A DNA stretch of 64,000 bases from Leucaena leucocephala (GCA_037074615.1 CM073560.1:6021501-6085500), one strand, 5' to 3'; positions 36,343-49,744 are shown, counted from the first letter of the stretch. Notes: a model not told the origin generated them from the letters alone. Program-made: numbers and translations.

Positions 36343-36900
36343 AATATCAAGAAAGACTTCCTTCTCAAGAGTTTCTAAGCCATCATAGCTTACTCTTAAT
36401 ATTTATTGAATTATATCATGAGGGATTTGTTTACATCCATCCAACTTTGATTCCCACTCATTCACATCCTTACGATACAAGTCAGAGCCTATTAATTCAA
36501 TGGCTAAGGAAGACCGCCGGCATAACTTATCAAATGCTCCCCAACATCCTTGTCTGTTGGATCATCAACATGCATCTTTCTAAAGGCTTTCTAACTTAAC
36601 AATTCAAAAGATTCTTCAGCATTTAATTCTTCCTTCTTTTGCTAATATACTAATGAGAGTTAATATAGATAGTAAGAATATAGATAATAAAAAACGAACT
36701 CGTGTTCTATAAAGACGTGAGTTCGATTCTCACTGTCGTTATGAAGATTTTTTTGATAGGCGATTCATAAGTCCTCTATAAACGTTCCCTAAGCTCTAAA
36801 ATTATACTCTAACCTTTATAGGAGACCGGTGTCAAATTTACTTAAATTTTTTAATAAAAAAAAATCCCTCCATCTCATATATTCTTTCTACCCTTAGAAA
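36343..36900 (-). pseudogene. Unit 4: NB-ARC fragment of a TNL, split by a SINE-like insertion
   Basis: 36343-36638 matches the 3' half of the NB-ARC exon (the region coding the GLPLA helix and ELIGSDLY); it continues at 36863-36900 with the EMEG-coding piece. Frameshifts are present (for example a deleted base near GLPLA at 36508). No other exons were found next to it. A TNL upstream-like block follows at 36900-37420. Confidence 0.8.
36639..36862 (+). mobile_element. SINE-like insertion in the unit 4 NB-ARC
   Basis: About 220 bp flanked by an imperfect 13-base repeat (AATTCTTCCTTCT / AATCCCTCCATCT), ending in an A-rich tail (TTAATAAAAAAAAA). It carries a B-box-like GAGTTCGATTCTC (36719-36731). 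No convincing A box, so the SINE assignment is tentative. Confidence 0.45.
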
Positions 36901-37979
36901 AAAAATATCTCCTATTTAAAATCTTATGTCTTTAAATAGCCTTAAAATATGATCTATTTATTAAATAATTTAAGTCTTATCAAACTTTAACCTGGCTAAG
37001 TTTAACCTGACTATGTTATAGGCCCTATTAAAAGTTTAGTTTATTTTTACCTTTACAAAGCAATTAGTTGACTTACATTATGGTTTTGCTAATTTTTTTG
37101 TTTGCATTTAAAATTTATTTTATTCGCCCGTATATTCGCCCGTATAATATTACATCTAGTATTTAAATATAAAAAGTGTGTCTTATCAATTTGGGGGGGG
37201 GGGGGGGAAGGAGTGATGAACTAGGAAATTTGCTTGAGAAGCTCTACATCCTCTGCGACTTCACCTTGGATGAGAGTTGCAGTTGCAGGGGAGAGTCTTG
37301 GAAATAAATATGTATATTTGAACCTTCATGGCGAAGAAAGAAAACTAGAGACAACCACTTTTTTTTTTTTTTTTTGGTACAATAGAGACAACCACTTGAC
37401 TCGCTCCTCACAGTAGCTCCTTTTGTACGTTGGACCCAAAAAAAAAAAAGGAATCTGTCATGGGGAAATTTACACTATTTCCCAGCTTAAAAACATCATA
37501 ACTTAAAAGTCCCAAGAGATTTTTAAATAATTAAAAAGTCCCAATAGATTTTTACATAATTAAAAAGTCCCATGAGACTTGATGACGGTGAGAAATGGTA
37601 AATATGCAATTACCATTTTGCCCTCACGCCTCCACCTAACCGCTCATCAATTGCTGCATCTTCACTTGTTATTTGTTTCCCTCTCACCGCTCATCAATTG
37701 CTGCATCTTCACTTGTTATTTGTTTCCCTCTCACCGCTAATGTTATTTCTTATTTCTTGTTATTTGTCAATGCCTCCATAATGCTTTCACGCTTATCCCT
37801 GCTAATGTTATTAAATCACGCATGCTCAAACTTTTATTTCTTATTTAAATTTATTTGTCTCTCTTTTTATTGAAAATGTTTTCTACTAATTTAATTTTTG
37901 TTGCTTGTGGTTTTTACTCGTTTTTAATTTCTTTATTAAAAATGTTTGAATAAGAGTAACTAGAATTAAAAAAAAGCAA
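36901..37979. other. Upstream-like sequence of unit 4 with tandem repeats
   Basis: No gene. It has a 15-G homopolymer (37193-37207), a fragment of the conserved TNL upstream block (37210-37330), three imperfect copies of a 36-base AAAAAGTCCCA unit (37500-37580), and a perfect 47-base tandem duplication (37640-37686, 37687-37733). Confidence 0.6.
37640..37733. repeat. Perfect 47-bp tandem duplication
   Basis: Two identical 47-base units starting CCGCTCATCAATTGCTGCAT, with a partial third start. Perfect identity suggests a recent event. Confidence 0.9.
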
Positions 37980-38310
37980 GAATGAGGTATCATTTAAACT
38001 ACCTACATTATATTAAAGAGTAAACTAGCAATTGACATTTGGTCTTTACCATTTGATGTTCCTTCATCCAATAATCTAGAACGTCTCAAGGGCCCTATTA
38101 TTAAATACATGTAAGAAATTAGATTATTAACTAATAATGTTGCTAACTAAAGTTTTAAAATAAAATATATTTATTCAGTGAATACTTTCTCAGATCATTT
38201 ATTTTGTTCTCTTCCCAATGAATCAAGCCAACAAATGATATTCAATTCTGGGCAAACAGCACATAATGTCCAATGGTTGCTGCGTTATCAGTTAATGATT
38301 ATGATATCAT
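37980..38310 (-). pseudogene. C48 protease domain fragment (exons 10 and 11)
   Basis: 38173-38280 matches unit 3 exon 10, coding the NHWTLCAVCPE and IICWLDS region, with His and Asp still readable. 38035-38095 matches exon 11 with three stops. No other exons flank it. It is the tail of a further lost unit between units 4 and 5. Confidence 0.75.
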
Positions 38311-40654
38311 ATTGTTTACATGAAAATTTGTCATAGTCGATGTAAGTGGATTTTGTATTTGGAATTCATAATTAGTTTTGATAAAATGTGGAACTAATAA
38401 TTCCCAATTCAACTACGACAAGTATGATTTTCCAACCGTGAGAGATGGAGTGGACTGAAAATATGATATTTTACAGAACTTAAGGAGCTGAATGGTACAC
38501 AATGAATGAAGACTTGCTTTTTGATTCTTCACGTCACATTATTTATTTATTATTTTAAATGACACTTTCTTCATCAAGAGACTTTCACGCCCCAATCTTG
38601 ACGTCCATATGTAGTTGGGACTCTTTACAAAACGCGTCTTACAGATTAGATAGATTTCCAGAGCTGAGAAGCACTCCCCTTTGAAAAGAAAAAAGCTTTA
38701 AGGTGGAGCCATTTGACAATGAGGGGGAAATATGTTTTTATCCGCATTTTAATTATTTATTGATATCATTTCTTGTTTAAAAATACTTATTTTAGTTTAA
38801 CACACAATTTTATTTTTTGCTAAGTATATATACCTTTTTATTAGAGTTAATCTTATTCGAAGACTATCAGATCTTTTATTTAATAAAGATTTAAACTTTA
38901 ATTTGTTACACATCCTCGCTAGCTCATTGATAAAATTTAATGAGCTGAATGGAAAAGCTACTGATCTACTTTCGATGGAGAAGTCCAAACCCCATTACAA
39001 GAGGGACATCGGACACAAATTCAAATAAAGAAAAGTATGGACAAGAATTTGTAATATGCCCCTTTGTTACTGATAAAGGAAGTTGCACGGTGGTTTCTTT
39101 TATTGGGAGAATTATTTAGAAGTCAAGGGATTTAAGTCTTACAAAATTTTAATGATAAGTAGATAATATAAATATATTATTATTTTTTATTGTGTTTATC
39201 ATTACATATTACTTAGTTGTTATTAGATTTTAAAATAAGTAATTCTCTTCTATATTACCTCTAATTAATTCTCCTTTATTTGTTTGTTTGTTTTTATTTT
39301 TTTGCATAAAATGTGTGGGCATAGGTGGCAGACGGATAGCCAAATCATAAACCAAGAAAACAGTTTTCATTTGCACCCATAAACCAAATCATTTGGTGTG
39401 TGATTGAAATGTGATTATATTCTTCAGATCAGGAACCTCCAACACTTTGGTAAAAAAAAGAACTCCTCAACAAAATTTCATACAATAAATTTTTTAATCT
39501 ACCCAAATTAATTAATTAATTTTTATATTAGTTATAATTAATTAATTTTTATATTAGTTATAATTAATTGATTTATTTTATTTTTTTAATTTATCTAAAA
39601 AAATCAACTAACTCTTATATTACAGATTAAAGGGAATATATGTTATTTCCTTCAAATCAAGAAACTCCACACTTTAGGAAAAAATCAAACTCCTCAGACG
39701 AATTCATATAATATATTTTTTAATCTATTCAAATTAGAGAAATTAATTTTTTTATTAGTTATAATTAACTGATTTATTTATCTTCATTAAAGATGGAGGA
39801 GTGTGTTATTTCCTTCGTATCAAGAACATCCAACAGTTTATATATGTTATTTACTTAGACATATACTTAATATACTTTTCCCATATTGATAATAAATAAT
39901 ACAATAATATATAAAAAATTTACGTATCTTGATTTAATTGGAAAATAAGCATATGGTTTTCTCCAAAATATGAAAATATAAAGCAAAATAAGAAAAGTAA
40001 TGGAAATAGACGATGGAGCGCAGAGGTATTAGAAATTTCAAATATATCAGACAAGGAGAGGGGAAGCGTCATTCCTGTTTATATGCATACTGGAGATATT
40101 AGAGAATGAAGTACCTGTCTCTGTCTCTGTAACAAACTAATTGATTTCCCCAAGACACATTACCGTATCATATGCAATTACAATAACAAACATCAAAACA
40201 AACTTTTCCAACAAAACCATTATCAAATGAAAATGTCTTTGAGCTCAAACCATATATATCTTACGCCATTACAAGATCAATTATATATAATATATAAACT
40301 ACTCCCTACATCCTTGATATAATATATCAGTTAATTAATTTTTTTAGATAGATTAAATATACCAAATAAATCAATTAATTATAACTAATATAAGAGCTAT
40401 GTAGTTAATTTGGATAGATTAAGGAGTATATAATATAGATTTGTCTTGAACGATTGGATCTGGTCATAATCAATTTTATTTAGTTTCCTTAATCTACCTA
40501 AAAAGTCAACTAGCTATATATTAAAAACTCATAGAAGTATTATTTAAACCAACACTCACATAATCATGTTTTGAAACGCACACTAATGTCAGCAACTCTA
40601 ACATCCATTTACTAATTTCTTACATAAAATAACTCCAGACAACACTCTAACGAC
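38311..40654. other. Non-coding AT-rich spacer with MITE remnants
   Basis: No credible gene. Internally repeated blocks near 39425-39480, 39650-39720 and 39815-39840 (TTATTTCCTTC..ATCAAGAAC) and a Stowaway-like element at 40301-40437. 39950-40150 matches 60890-61085. Confidence 0.5.
40301..40437. mobile_element. Stowaway-like MITE
   Basis: Left end ctactccctacatcc and right end ttaaggagtata form an imperfect terminal inverted repeat of the tactccct type, enclosing a TA-rich body of about 110 bp. Confidence 0.5.
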
Positions 40655-41790
40655 ATGTTAAGCTGACCACTTGTTCTGAATGATGTGGATGTCTTCTTGC
40701 GAATAACATTATGGTTTATTAAAGTGCTACAAGTTTGAAACACATTATAAACAATAATAGCTCATGAATGTTCAATTGCCATGAGAAGACTATGTTGAGG
40801 AATATATAATTACCGTGTCTAGTGAATCAACTTCGTTAAGATCAATGACGCCACACATATATCCCATGATGAAATACCTGCATTCTTTTTCTCGAACTTG
40901 ACAACGATACTACAAATCAAGAAATAAGAGTAACCAGAATTTAAAAAAGCATGAATGAGATATCATTAATTTAAACTACCTACATTAAGGTTCAAACTAA
41001 CTACTTACATTGGGGCGTAACCATTTGGTTTTCTTTCCTGCAATGATCTGGTATGTCTCAAGAGCTCTCTTGTTAAATACAAATAAGAAATTAGATTATT
41101 GACTATGATGATGTTGACCTCAAAAGTTTTACAAAAATATACTTAGTGAATACTTTCTCAACATCATTGCTTTGTCCTCCTCCTAGTGAATCAAACCAAT
41201 AAATGATATTTGACTCTAAGCAAATATATTCATTGGTTCCTGCAATATATCAACTAACGATTATAATATCATATTTTTTGCATAAAAGTTTGTTGTTATT
41301 GATTATTTACATATTAATAGTGAACTTATTACCCTTCTTGAACAGTTTTTGGACACAAATCCAAATCTATCATGAATTTCTCTAGAGGAACAAAGGCCGT
41401 TGGAAAACCTATCAAATTGCATGCCAATATGTGAGGAGTTGTGTGACAGAGCTAAATGCATAGATATGTTAGGTCTTGAAATGAAAATAAACTTACATGA
41501 CATAAAGAGTTGGACAATGGTTATGCACAACTCTTGCATGCTAATTAGGAATTCCATCCCATCTTGCTTTGCAATATTGAAATCATATTCCAATTTTGAA
41601 CCCACAATCCTACGATCCATATGAATTGAGATAGGAAAGTTAAATTTCTGACTTGCTGCAGATAGACGTCTTAATGAGTCAAAGTCCATATCAGCATGTA
41701 GATGTGTATGTTGCTGCTCACTTTAGGATCGGGAGAAAGGGTTTTCTGTGTAGAACTATCCCCTTCTATAGCACACCCTAAGCCAAATGC
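40655..41790 (-). pseudogene. C48 protease region of unit 5
   Basis: Order on minus: exon 8 with DFDSLRRLSAAS and MQELCITIVQLF (41480-41790), exon 9 (about 41330-41410), exon 10 with a deletion of about 10 bases over the HW motif (41150-41265), exon 11 with KWLRPN and no stop (about 41012-41070), exon 12 with KECRYFIM (about 40817-40912), and exon 13 from 40726 with TAA at a Gln codon. It is useful for reconstructing splice sites by comparison with unit 3. Confidence 0.75.
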
Positions 41791-43124
41791 AATATTAGAT
41801 TGCATTAAAAAGAGAATGGTGACAACACCATATCTTGGTCACCCCTCAAGAAATGTGAACTTTGAAAATGATCAGTGAACCGGATATTTTCCATATTGGT
41901 CCATTCATCTCTAATTACATAGATTTCGCTCTCTTTTACAGCATTTGCGAACCCTGAAGAAAAACAAATCTTTGCATGATTCCGCTGATCTTCAAATGCT
42001 TCATGTATTTCAAAATCCCATAGATAACGCACAATTATATGGTCCTCATTATATCCTGTTTTCACAGAAGAGAACATGCATCCTTGTCCGAGTTCATCAT
42101 TTTTGAACACTTCTATTTTGACTGTATGATGAATCCCCATTGGTTTAAGAATAGCACAAACACAGAGAATAGGGAAGTATTGGTCATGAAACCAAAAAGA
42201 AATGGAAGGTCCTTTGCTACAATGATAGAACCATTCTGGGATGCTTCCTCCTGGCACACACAAAAATGCGTCTTGGGACCGAGAATAAGGTTGGCTTACA
42301 TCATATGCAAGTAATTCCTGTGAATCAAAAGAAATAATGAGAAATAAAACATATGAAGTCATATATACTCAATGGATGTAATAATGTAAATATCAGACAA
42401 CCAAAGACAGAAATTGACCTTACTCAACAATAACTTTCTGGACTCTGAACTCAACGATATGCAATCTCCTGCCATCAACCGTTCTATGCTAGGTGGAACC
42501 TTTTCCACTTCTATTAGATGGTCTGCATTCATCTAGCACAAGTCGAACCAACTGTTGACAATCTTCTATGCATGCAGGCAAACTTGTGAAAACACTACCC
42601 GTGAAGTCCAAAACAAGAACATTGGAGAATGAAGCAAGATAAATTCGAAGATTCTCATTGGATATATTACATTTTTTGAGTTCAAGACGCCATATGTTTG
42701 GACATATTATTGACCCCACTTCCATAAGCAACTCTCCACATCCTTCAACAATTATATATCCAAGTTCTGGCAACAAAAAGGTGCTACTTGGTAGCTTCAT
42801 TGACCTAATTCCGTCGCCCGCTTCAGTGTATACCACAATAAGTTTAGTAAGATTTTCAGTTGATGGAGGCAATTGATCTATACCCGTTCCAACCAATCTC
42901 AACTCTGACATTTTCATTTTCCTAGATACTATTTCTGGAAAATAATTCAGATTCGAGCAATTCTCAAGATCCAAATTATGAAGAGAGGGTGTATTCATTT
43001 CACTTGGAAATGTCATAAGCTGGGTACATTTACGTACATTCAAGGTTTCAAGTTTTGCTAAATGTCCAACCGAATCAGCAATTTCTATCAAATTTTTGCA
43101 ATTATAGAGCCATAATTTCTTTAA

Positions 43125-43811
43125 ATTGTCCTTATTGATACTCCCTTAACAATAACTAAGTAAGAGAATGGGAGTTAAAGAAGATGATTAGAGTATTTTA
43201 AGAAAAAATATTACATATTCACTAATTTAATTAACTTTCTTAATCTAATTAAATTAGTTAAATATATCATATATTAGAGAACGGTGGAGTACTACACTCA
43301 TTTTAAATATAGGAGCTAGTTGTGAGTTTGATTTTAACTTTCAATTTAATACTTTAATTCACTTTATCTCCCATATTTATTACTCATCCAGTCCTTAATA
43401 AAGGAACAATTAAGAAGTTGATGATAGTCTTAAATATAAGACATATTTATTATATTTTTCAATTTTTTTTAAATTATCCTTATTGAAGTCCTATAACATT
43501 TTATCAAATAAGAGAGGGAGGGAAGGAGTTAAAGAAGAGAATTTGAGTGTTTAAGAAAAATCATACAATATTAACTAACTTAACTAACTTTTGTAATATA
43601 ATAAAATTAGTTAAATATATGCTAAGGATTAGAAGAGTAATTTTATCTAACTTATAAACGAGTTTATAATTTAATGTTATATGAAATAGTTTAGAAAGAT
43701 TAGTTATATTTATTATAATTAATAATTTTTTTTAATTTATCTAAATCAATTAAGTAGTTGTTTTATGACTGATTAATAATTTGTTCGTTTTCTCTTACCT
43801 AATTTGTCTAT
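43125..43811. mobile_element. Insertion in the LRR exon of unit 5
   Basis: About 680 bp of AT-rich DNA replaces roughly 17 bases of the LRR coding sequence. It contains two diverged copies of a block with TTAAAGAAGA..TTAAGAAAAA..ATTAACTAACTT (about 43170-43275 and 43525-43620), and pieces like Stowaway elements. No transposase seen. Confidence 0.5.
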
Positions 43812-46800
43812 CAAATTAGGTATCTGCCTAATATACTGGCTGCCTCCAAAGTTCAAAACACTCACATTTGCATTCCGCATTATCTGCAATAACCAAAACC
43901 ATATAAAAATTCTAATTAAACAAATGATCAAATACAAACAAGCAAACCAAATAAATACACATAAGATTCCGGGTGCTTGCCTTACTAATCGTTTCCATTG
44001 AATTGAAATAACTATCTCTTATATGGAATTCAATAAGATCCTTTGGATGAAAACCACGTGGCAAACTTGATGAAGGATATCCTCTCCATGTCAATACTAC
44101 TAAACCATTAGGGAGATATTTGGGACCTTGTGAAAATTTTGTATTCTCAAGAATAAAAATTCTGAGATTGTTCATACTCTTGAAGGCTTTGCCATCCCAA
44201 AAATAAAAGAAAATAAACAAAACATTAGCAGTTTGATATATGTATAGTAGTAAATTGAAAAAATCACATACTCGAGGCTACTGAAATGTTAGAGGCTTTC
44301 ATGCTATAGTTATATGAATAACAATTAGTGATAAACAAATCTCAATAACTAGTACTTCCCACACCTATGAATTATGATCAAGTAGCTAATGGAACCAAAC
44401 AAGAAGATAACAAGCAAGGACGAACATGTAAAGAGTTTTTTTTTTAAACTTTTTTACGGACAAAAGTTGATTTTAACCAAAGAGTATTTGATGTAAGCTG
44501 GGAGCAAGCACCCTCCTAGCTCCAAGCAAGCTTCTATGAACAAATTAAAACAGGATATCCTAGCCATTTCAGCACTTTTAAATTGTTAGAAGATATTTGA
44601 GGGCCTTATCAAATATTTAAATCTTCAAAATTAGAGATGTTGAGAATTTTCAAAATCTTAAAGGCTTCTCCAGCATAATTTATTTTAGAAAAAAAGCTTA
44701 TGTATTTGATAACAAATATAAGTTAAAAAATAATTGTTTTTAATTTGACTAGACAAAAGTACCATAAATGTATATATTAGTTTTACTTTATAAATTCTGA
44801 CAAATTGTCTGATATTTTTTGCATTTATTTTTAGCTAATAAATATTAATAATATTAAAAACCATAAAAATAGAGAAAACTCCTTATTCAAAATTGAAAAC
44901 ACACTAACCAATACAACAAAATAAACTTCAGAAATAAATCAAGTCAAGCTTTGGGTTAATCTTATTGAAGTTCCTTTCAACGGGCTCGGGGTTGTTTTGA
45001 ATTCTAAGCATGATATAACATAATCAAATAAATATAAATCTCATAATTGTAATAAAAGTAGATAATTCCAATTGGTGTTAGACTTACTTCACTTCTTTTC
45101 AAAACACGGAGAATATCTTCATTTGACTATAACCTATTGCGCTTTCCTGGATCTTGACGAATGATCTCTCTTCCCATGTCTTGTACTAAATCGTGCATTT
45201 TGATACGATGTTTCATATCATAATCTTTCTCAATCTTTATTAGTCATTTGTCTACCAAAACTCCAATATAATAATCTGGATCAAAATGAAGAACACTTCC
45301 CACCATCCTTTTGACATATTTCAATTCGTTTCTTTTAAAGAAGCAAAGCAATATCAAGAAAAACTTCTTTTTCAAGTTGTTTTAATCCATCATAACTTAC
45401 TTTTAATATTTGTTGAATCTTATCATGAGGGATTCTTTTACATCCATCTACCATAGATTCCCACTCCCTTACATTCTTATCATACAAGTCAGAGCCTATT
45501 AATTCAATGGCTAAAGGAAGGCTACCGGCATGACTTATCACATGCTGCACAACTTCCATATATCTTGGATCATCAACTTGTATTTTTCTAAAGGCCTTCC
45601 AACTTAACAATTCAAGAGATTCTTTAGGGTTGAATCCCTCCATCTCATATATCCTTTCAACCCCATGACTCTTAAGTAATTGCAAATCGCTTGTTGTTAT
45701 AATGATCCTGCTCCCCAAACCAAACCATTCACATGCCCCTGCTAACATGTTTAATTGCTTTGTTTCATCTACATTATCAAGAATCAAAAGGATTTTCTTA
45801 TCTTTGAATATCCGTTTTATGAGTTCAACTCCTTGATTAATGTCATCAATTTCCATCCTCTGCCCTAAAACTCTTGAAAGCATTCTGGTTTGCTCTTGTT
45901 TGAGGCCATGTTTTCCATATTCTCCTTTGATATCATTGAGAAAGCACAAATAATTAAAATTATCAGCAATTACATTTTACACAGCACATGCTATTGTTGT
46001 TTTACCCATTCCTCCAGTTCCACAAATTCCCATCATCATGACCTCACCATTTGACTCAAGTTGCAAAAGAGAGTTTATTTCTTGCACACGAGAATTTAAA
46101 CCCACTGGATATTCGGCAACATAGACGGGGGCCTTTTGACTACCCTAAGGATGCTGCTCACAATCTCATCAATGAGTTCATGACCATATTTTTTGCTGGA
46201 AAGGTAAACAGAAATTTCATTCAATTCTAATTAAATCCATCCAATTCATTCTTCATTTTCATGCATAGGAATTGTAATAATTTTCTTCTAATCTAAACAT
46301 AGAATCTAGCTAAGTAAAAAACAAAAAATAAAAGGTGTGAAAAACCTTGGATCATGTGACGAGCCTTTAAGATTAGCTATTTCGCGTAGTTCGTGCTTCC
46401 AACTGTTTATCTTTTCTACATCAGGCCTGGAGTTTTGTTCATGTGCACCTAGTGCTAGTCCATATTTACCTCTTTGATGTCGTACTTCATAAGGCTCCAC
46501 ATCATAAAAAATTGGCCAAACGAATCGACCATTTTCCATAATATATTTGATGGATTTGAAGTAGTTCGTCGAGGCAAAATGTTGAGGAAAGGAAGCATAC
46601 TCCTTAGAAAATACATGTCACACCCCAAAAATTAAAAAGTGACCGGCACAGAATATGAGAAAACTCACATTCCATAAGCCTTTAGACATTATAATTAATA
46701 TAATAATAATCTTAAATATGTATAAACTATTTTAGAATTTATCATATATGAATATATCTCAACCTCCCAAAATGATAAATACCATATCACATACAATGAT

Positions 46801-47189
46801 TTATACATCTCTAAAGGACAAGGGGGACAAGAATTTTGCCTATAGATTACGTGGAGCATCTACAAGTTTTGAACAACCATTAGAGCCTTCTCTGTTTTAC
46901 TAGAAGCGCAAGGTCGGCGGTGTTATCTGAGGTCAAAATAATCTACCGGTGAATAACGTCTCATCATTAAAAATAATTTGAAATGCGGAAATAAACAATT
47001 TAAAATATATTTAACTGTGAATAATAAAACTTATTGATTAATCTAAATTTCCAAAGTATAAAATCACAACAATAATGAAACTGTATAAAAATTTTGATCA
47101 AATCAATCCAAATATTCAGTAAAATATTTTATTTAATGAAATCCGTTTAAAACAATAATCATCCAATCTCACTATTCCGTAGGACTTCA

Positions 47190-47400
47190 ATAGAATGAAT
47201 AACAAGCGTGGACACAAAGTCCACAAGGGTAACTAACCATTCTGGGGCAGCTCGAAGCCACAAAAATAGACGCAGATACGAGAACCACGAATAACAGATG
47301 CAAGTACGAGACCCACGAATAACAGGCGTGAGAATAAATCCCGCGAATATCAGGCGTGAGTACTGTGCTCACGAATATCCATCGAGCTCGAGTTTAACTA
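47190..47400. repeat. GTG-rich subrepeats within the LTR
   Basis: Four to five imperfect units of about 25-30 bases around ACGAATAACAGGCGTGAG. The LTR at 4183-7031 has two to three such units near 4790-4920, so the unit number varies between the copies. Confidence 0.65.
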
Positions 47401-49020
47401 TGGTGCACCAAGGACTAATAGTACTACTGTTAGTAACCAGTGTTCTGTACTCAGTCATCTCAAAAACATTTCCAAACATGCATGAGGTCAATTTATCATT
47501 AAAAAAATAAGATCTTTTAATACTAAAATCTCACAAATAATATTCCATAATCAAGGACCCCAGCATGAAAATCAAAATAGAATCTCAAAAGATTTCATTC
47601 AATTTAAATGCACTTAAACTCTTTTCAAATAATAGAAAAATCAAAGAAAAAAATTAAAGCCCTTAATTCATATAAATATGTTTTTAGCAAATCATGCTTA
47701 AAATTGATACTTTAAATAAAATGTATCAAGTAGTAAAATATTATTATCATGAGACGTTATTCACTCACCTGGTAATCCCAATAACTATAATGTATCATAT
47801 TTACTAGCTTTCAGTATGCTTCAACCTTAACTCCCTATCATACAAATAACATCATTATATACTTTATACGTTATTTAAGACTATAATTTCAACAACAAAT
47901 ATATATATAAACATTTATATAAACCATAGAGTATATATATAATTCTTTTTCAAGTCTAATATAAAAACTAAGTAGCTTATAATTATCCAATACTATCCTC
48001 TACATCCTCATCTTGTCACAAAGTCAACTTCCCTTCCAATAACAAATATCAACCTTTGTTATACTCTCTAAGATTTCTGTATCATAATCTTCACTACTTT
48101 CTAGGTTTTACGTATAAGTAATACTATAATTTAAAACAATTATTTTTAAGACATATGCAATTACTTGTCTTACGCATAGAGCTCCATCACCACACTCTTA
48201 AGTGGTTTAAAATCACTAACCTCATCAAGCTTAATAGAATTACCTCTCATAAAATATTTTCAAATCATTTGTGTGATATCACAACTTTCTAAAACGTCCA
48301 TTCAAAAATTCCAAATTCAACACCAACCTTTTAGAGACTTTAGGAACCCAAATAATAATATATTTTTTTACAGCAATCTCTTATGATAATATACTTTCAA
48401 GATTAAAACCCCTTATAGTTCTTCAAATTGATCCATAGAATTTAAAAATGTATAATCCAGTCCTTATGTTTTAAAACTAGATAGCGTGTTACTATAGGCA
48501 TGCATTAGTATATGTGTGCAGGCCTATTTACAGAGAAAGAAGTTATAGGAAAGAATATAACAAAATCAATAACTTCATGTGCCCTTTGGAGAAGTCTCAC
48601 AATAGAAGCTTTGAATCAAGATCTCCACTGATAACTAACGAAGCACAAAAAAAAAAAAAAAGAGTAAAATCAAAAGCATTATTTTCAAAACCTTTTGGTG
48701 GTCAAGGGTAATATCTCTCATTCTCTAGAACAGATATACAAGATATCCGCAACATCACTTATAGAGCAACTGGTTTAAGGTTCGCACCACAGCACCAATA
48801 AAATATAACCAGAAAATTGCCAACGACATAAACAATGGACCTCTAAATCTGCTCAAACGATCATCCCCAAGAAAAAGGTATCCCCCTTCCAATGTCAACA
48901 CTCAGGCAGTGAAAACAATTAGGAAAAGAAGTGTACATTTGCAAGGGAAAACCATCCATGATGCTCAAAATGGTAAACACTTCCATTGTACTTTCTTTTG
49001 ACTTCAAGAGCTTAAAGTTG

Positions 49021-49021
<1 letters not shown>

Positions 49022-49054
<33 letters not shown>
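49022..49054. repeat. TA dinucleotide microsatellite
   Basis: About 16 uninterrupted TA units within the LTR. Confidence 0.95.
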
Positions 49055-49056
<2 letters not shown>

Positions 49057-49744
49057 ATTACACCCCCCCTGTTTTTCGAAATTAACAATCCATAGCCAGA
49101 ACCACAAATGCTCACTTATTAAACACTTATAATGGAGACAACAATGGCTCTATTTTTTGGAATCTCATCCCAAAATAGAGGTAGTTCATGCAATAACGAT
49201 TCTTCACAATTTAAGCTAGATTTCTTGCTCACAAACTTAATGCTTTACTTGATCGGTGATTTAATCTTAAAGTCCCCAAATTTAATCGGTGACCCAACCT
49301 AGAGATCGAAAGAACAGAGAAGTAGAAGGTGAAGATAGAGTTCAAGAACTCACCTCAGGTGGTTGACGGCATCGCCAGCTCGTCCGTCCTCTGTCGGCCA
49401 CCCTTCCGATGTCTCAAGCTCCCTAATCTCTCTCTCTCTCGCTCTCGTCTTCCATACTGCCGTGCACTTGCAGAACAGAGGAAGAAAGAAGAGGAGTTTT
49501 CAGAACAGTAACGTCCGAGATCCAAACATAAAAGAAGAACGACGGCGGACGAAACGGCACAGCCGCTAGCAACAGTAGCACGGACGACAGTGGTTTCAGT
49601 GGAGAAATCGTGAAGCTTCTTTGTGTTCTATTCTCCCTCTCGTCGGGCTGACGGAAAATGGAGAAGAGTAGAGATATAACATAGAAGGGCAATACTGTAA
49701 TTTCACAGAAGGGGCTGAAGAAAAATAAAATTTCCCCTTTGAAG

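Larger units (their letters stand above)
40655..46614 (-). pseudogene. Unit 5: TNL plus C48 pseudogene, disrupted at both ends
   Basis: Exon 1 (46346-46614) keeps only the C-terminal half of TIR and ends in an LTR. Exon 2 (45088-46195) has an in-frame TAA just after the P-loop (TAC to TAA near 45975) and later frameshifts. Exon 3 (43981-about 44199) lost its acceptor and 5' end to a deletion but keeps the GC donor. Exon 4 (42419-43883) has a +1 shift near 42520 and a 680-bp insertion. Exon 5 (41834-42317) has its donor GT changed to AT. Exons 6 and 7 are deleted. The C48 exons follow at 40655-41790 with an acceptor loss, a frameshift, a deletion covering the catalytic His, and stops in the last exon, yet Cys (KECRYFIM) and the Arg codon lost in unit 3 remain. 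Confidence 0.85.
46615..49744 (-). mobile_element. Truncated gypsy LTR inserted in the TIR exon of unit 5
   Basis: It starts tgtcacacccc inside TIR coding sequence and is colinear with the LTR at 4183-7031 (shared blocks ACAGAATATGA..CTCACATTCC, the GTG subrepeats, and TTATTCACTCACCTG). The final 135 bp of that LTR are missing. After 49744 the sequence is TNL upstream DNA, not the rest of the TIR exon, so a deletion removed both the LTR end and the 5' half of the exon. No internal retrotransposon region is present. It contains a TA run at 49022-49054. Confidence 0.8.

Noticed and set aside
37193..37207. 15-G run as a functional quadruplex or telomere-like element
   Set aside because: A single homopolymer in decayed spacer DNA; slippage or a sequencing artefact is simpler.
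48514..48711. Basic open frame on plus
   Set aside because: Lies within the LTR with a poly-A stretch; no homology to a known element protein.
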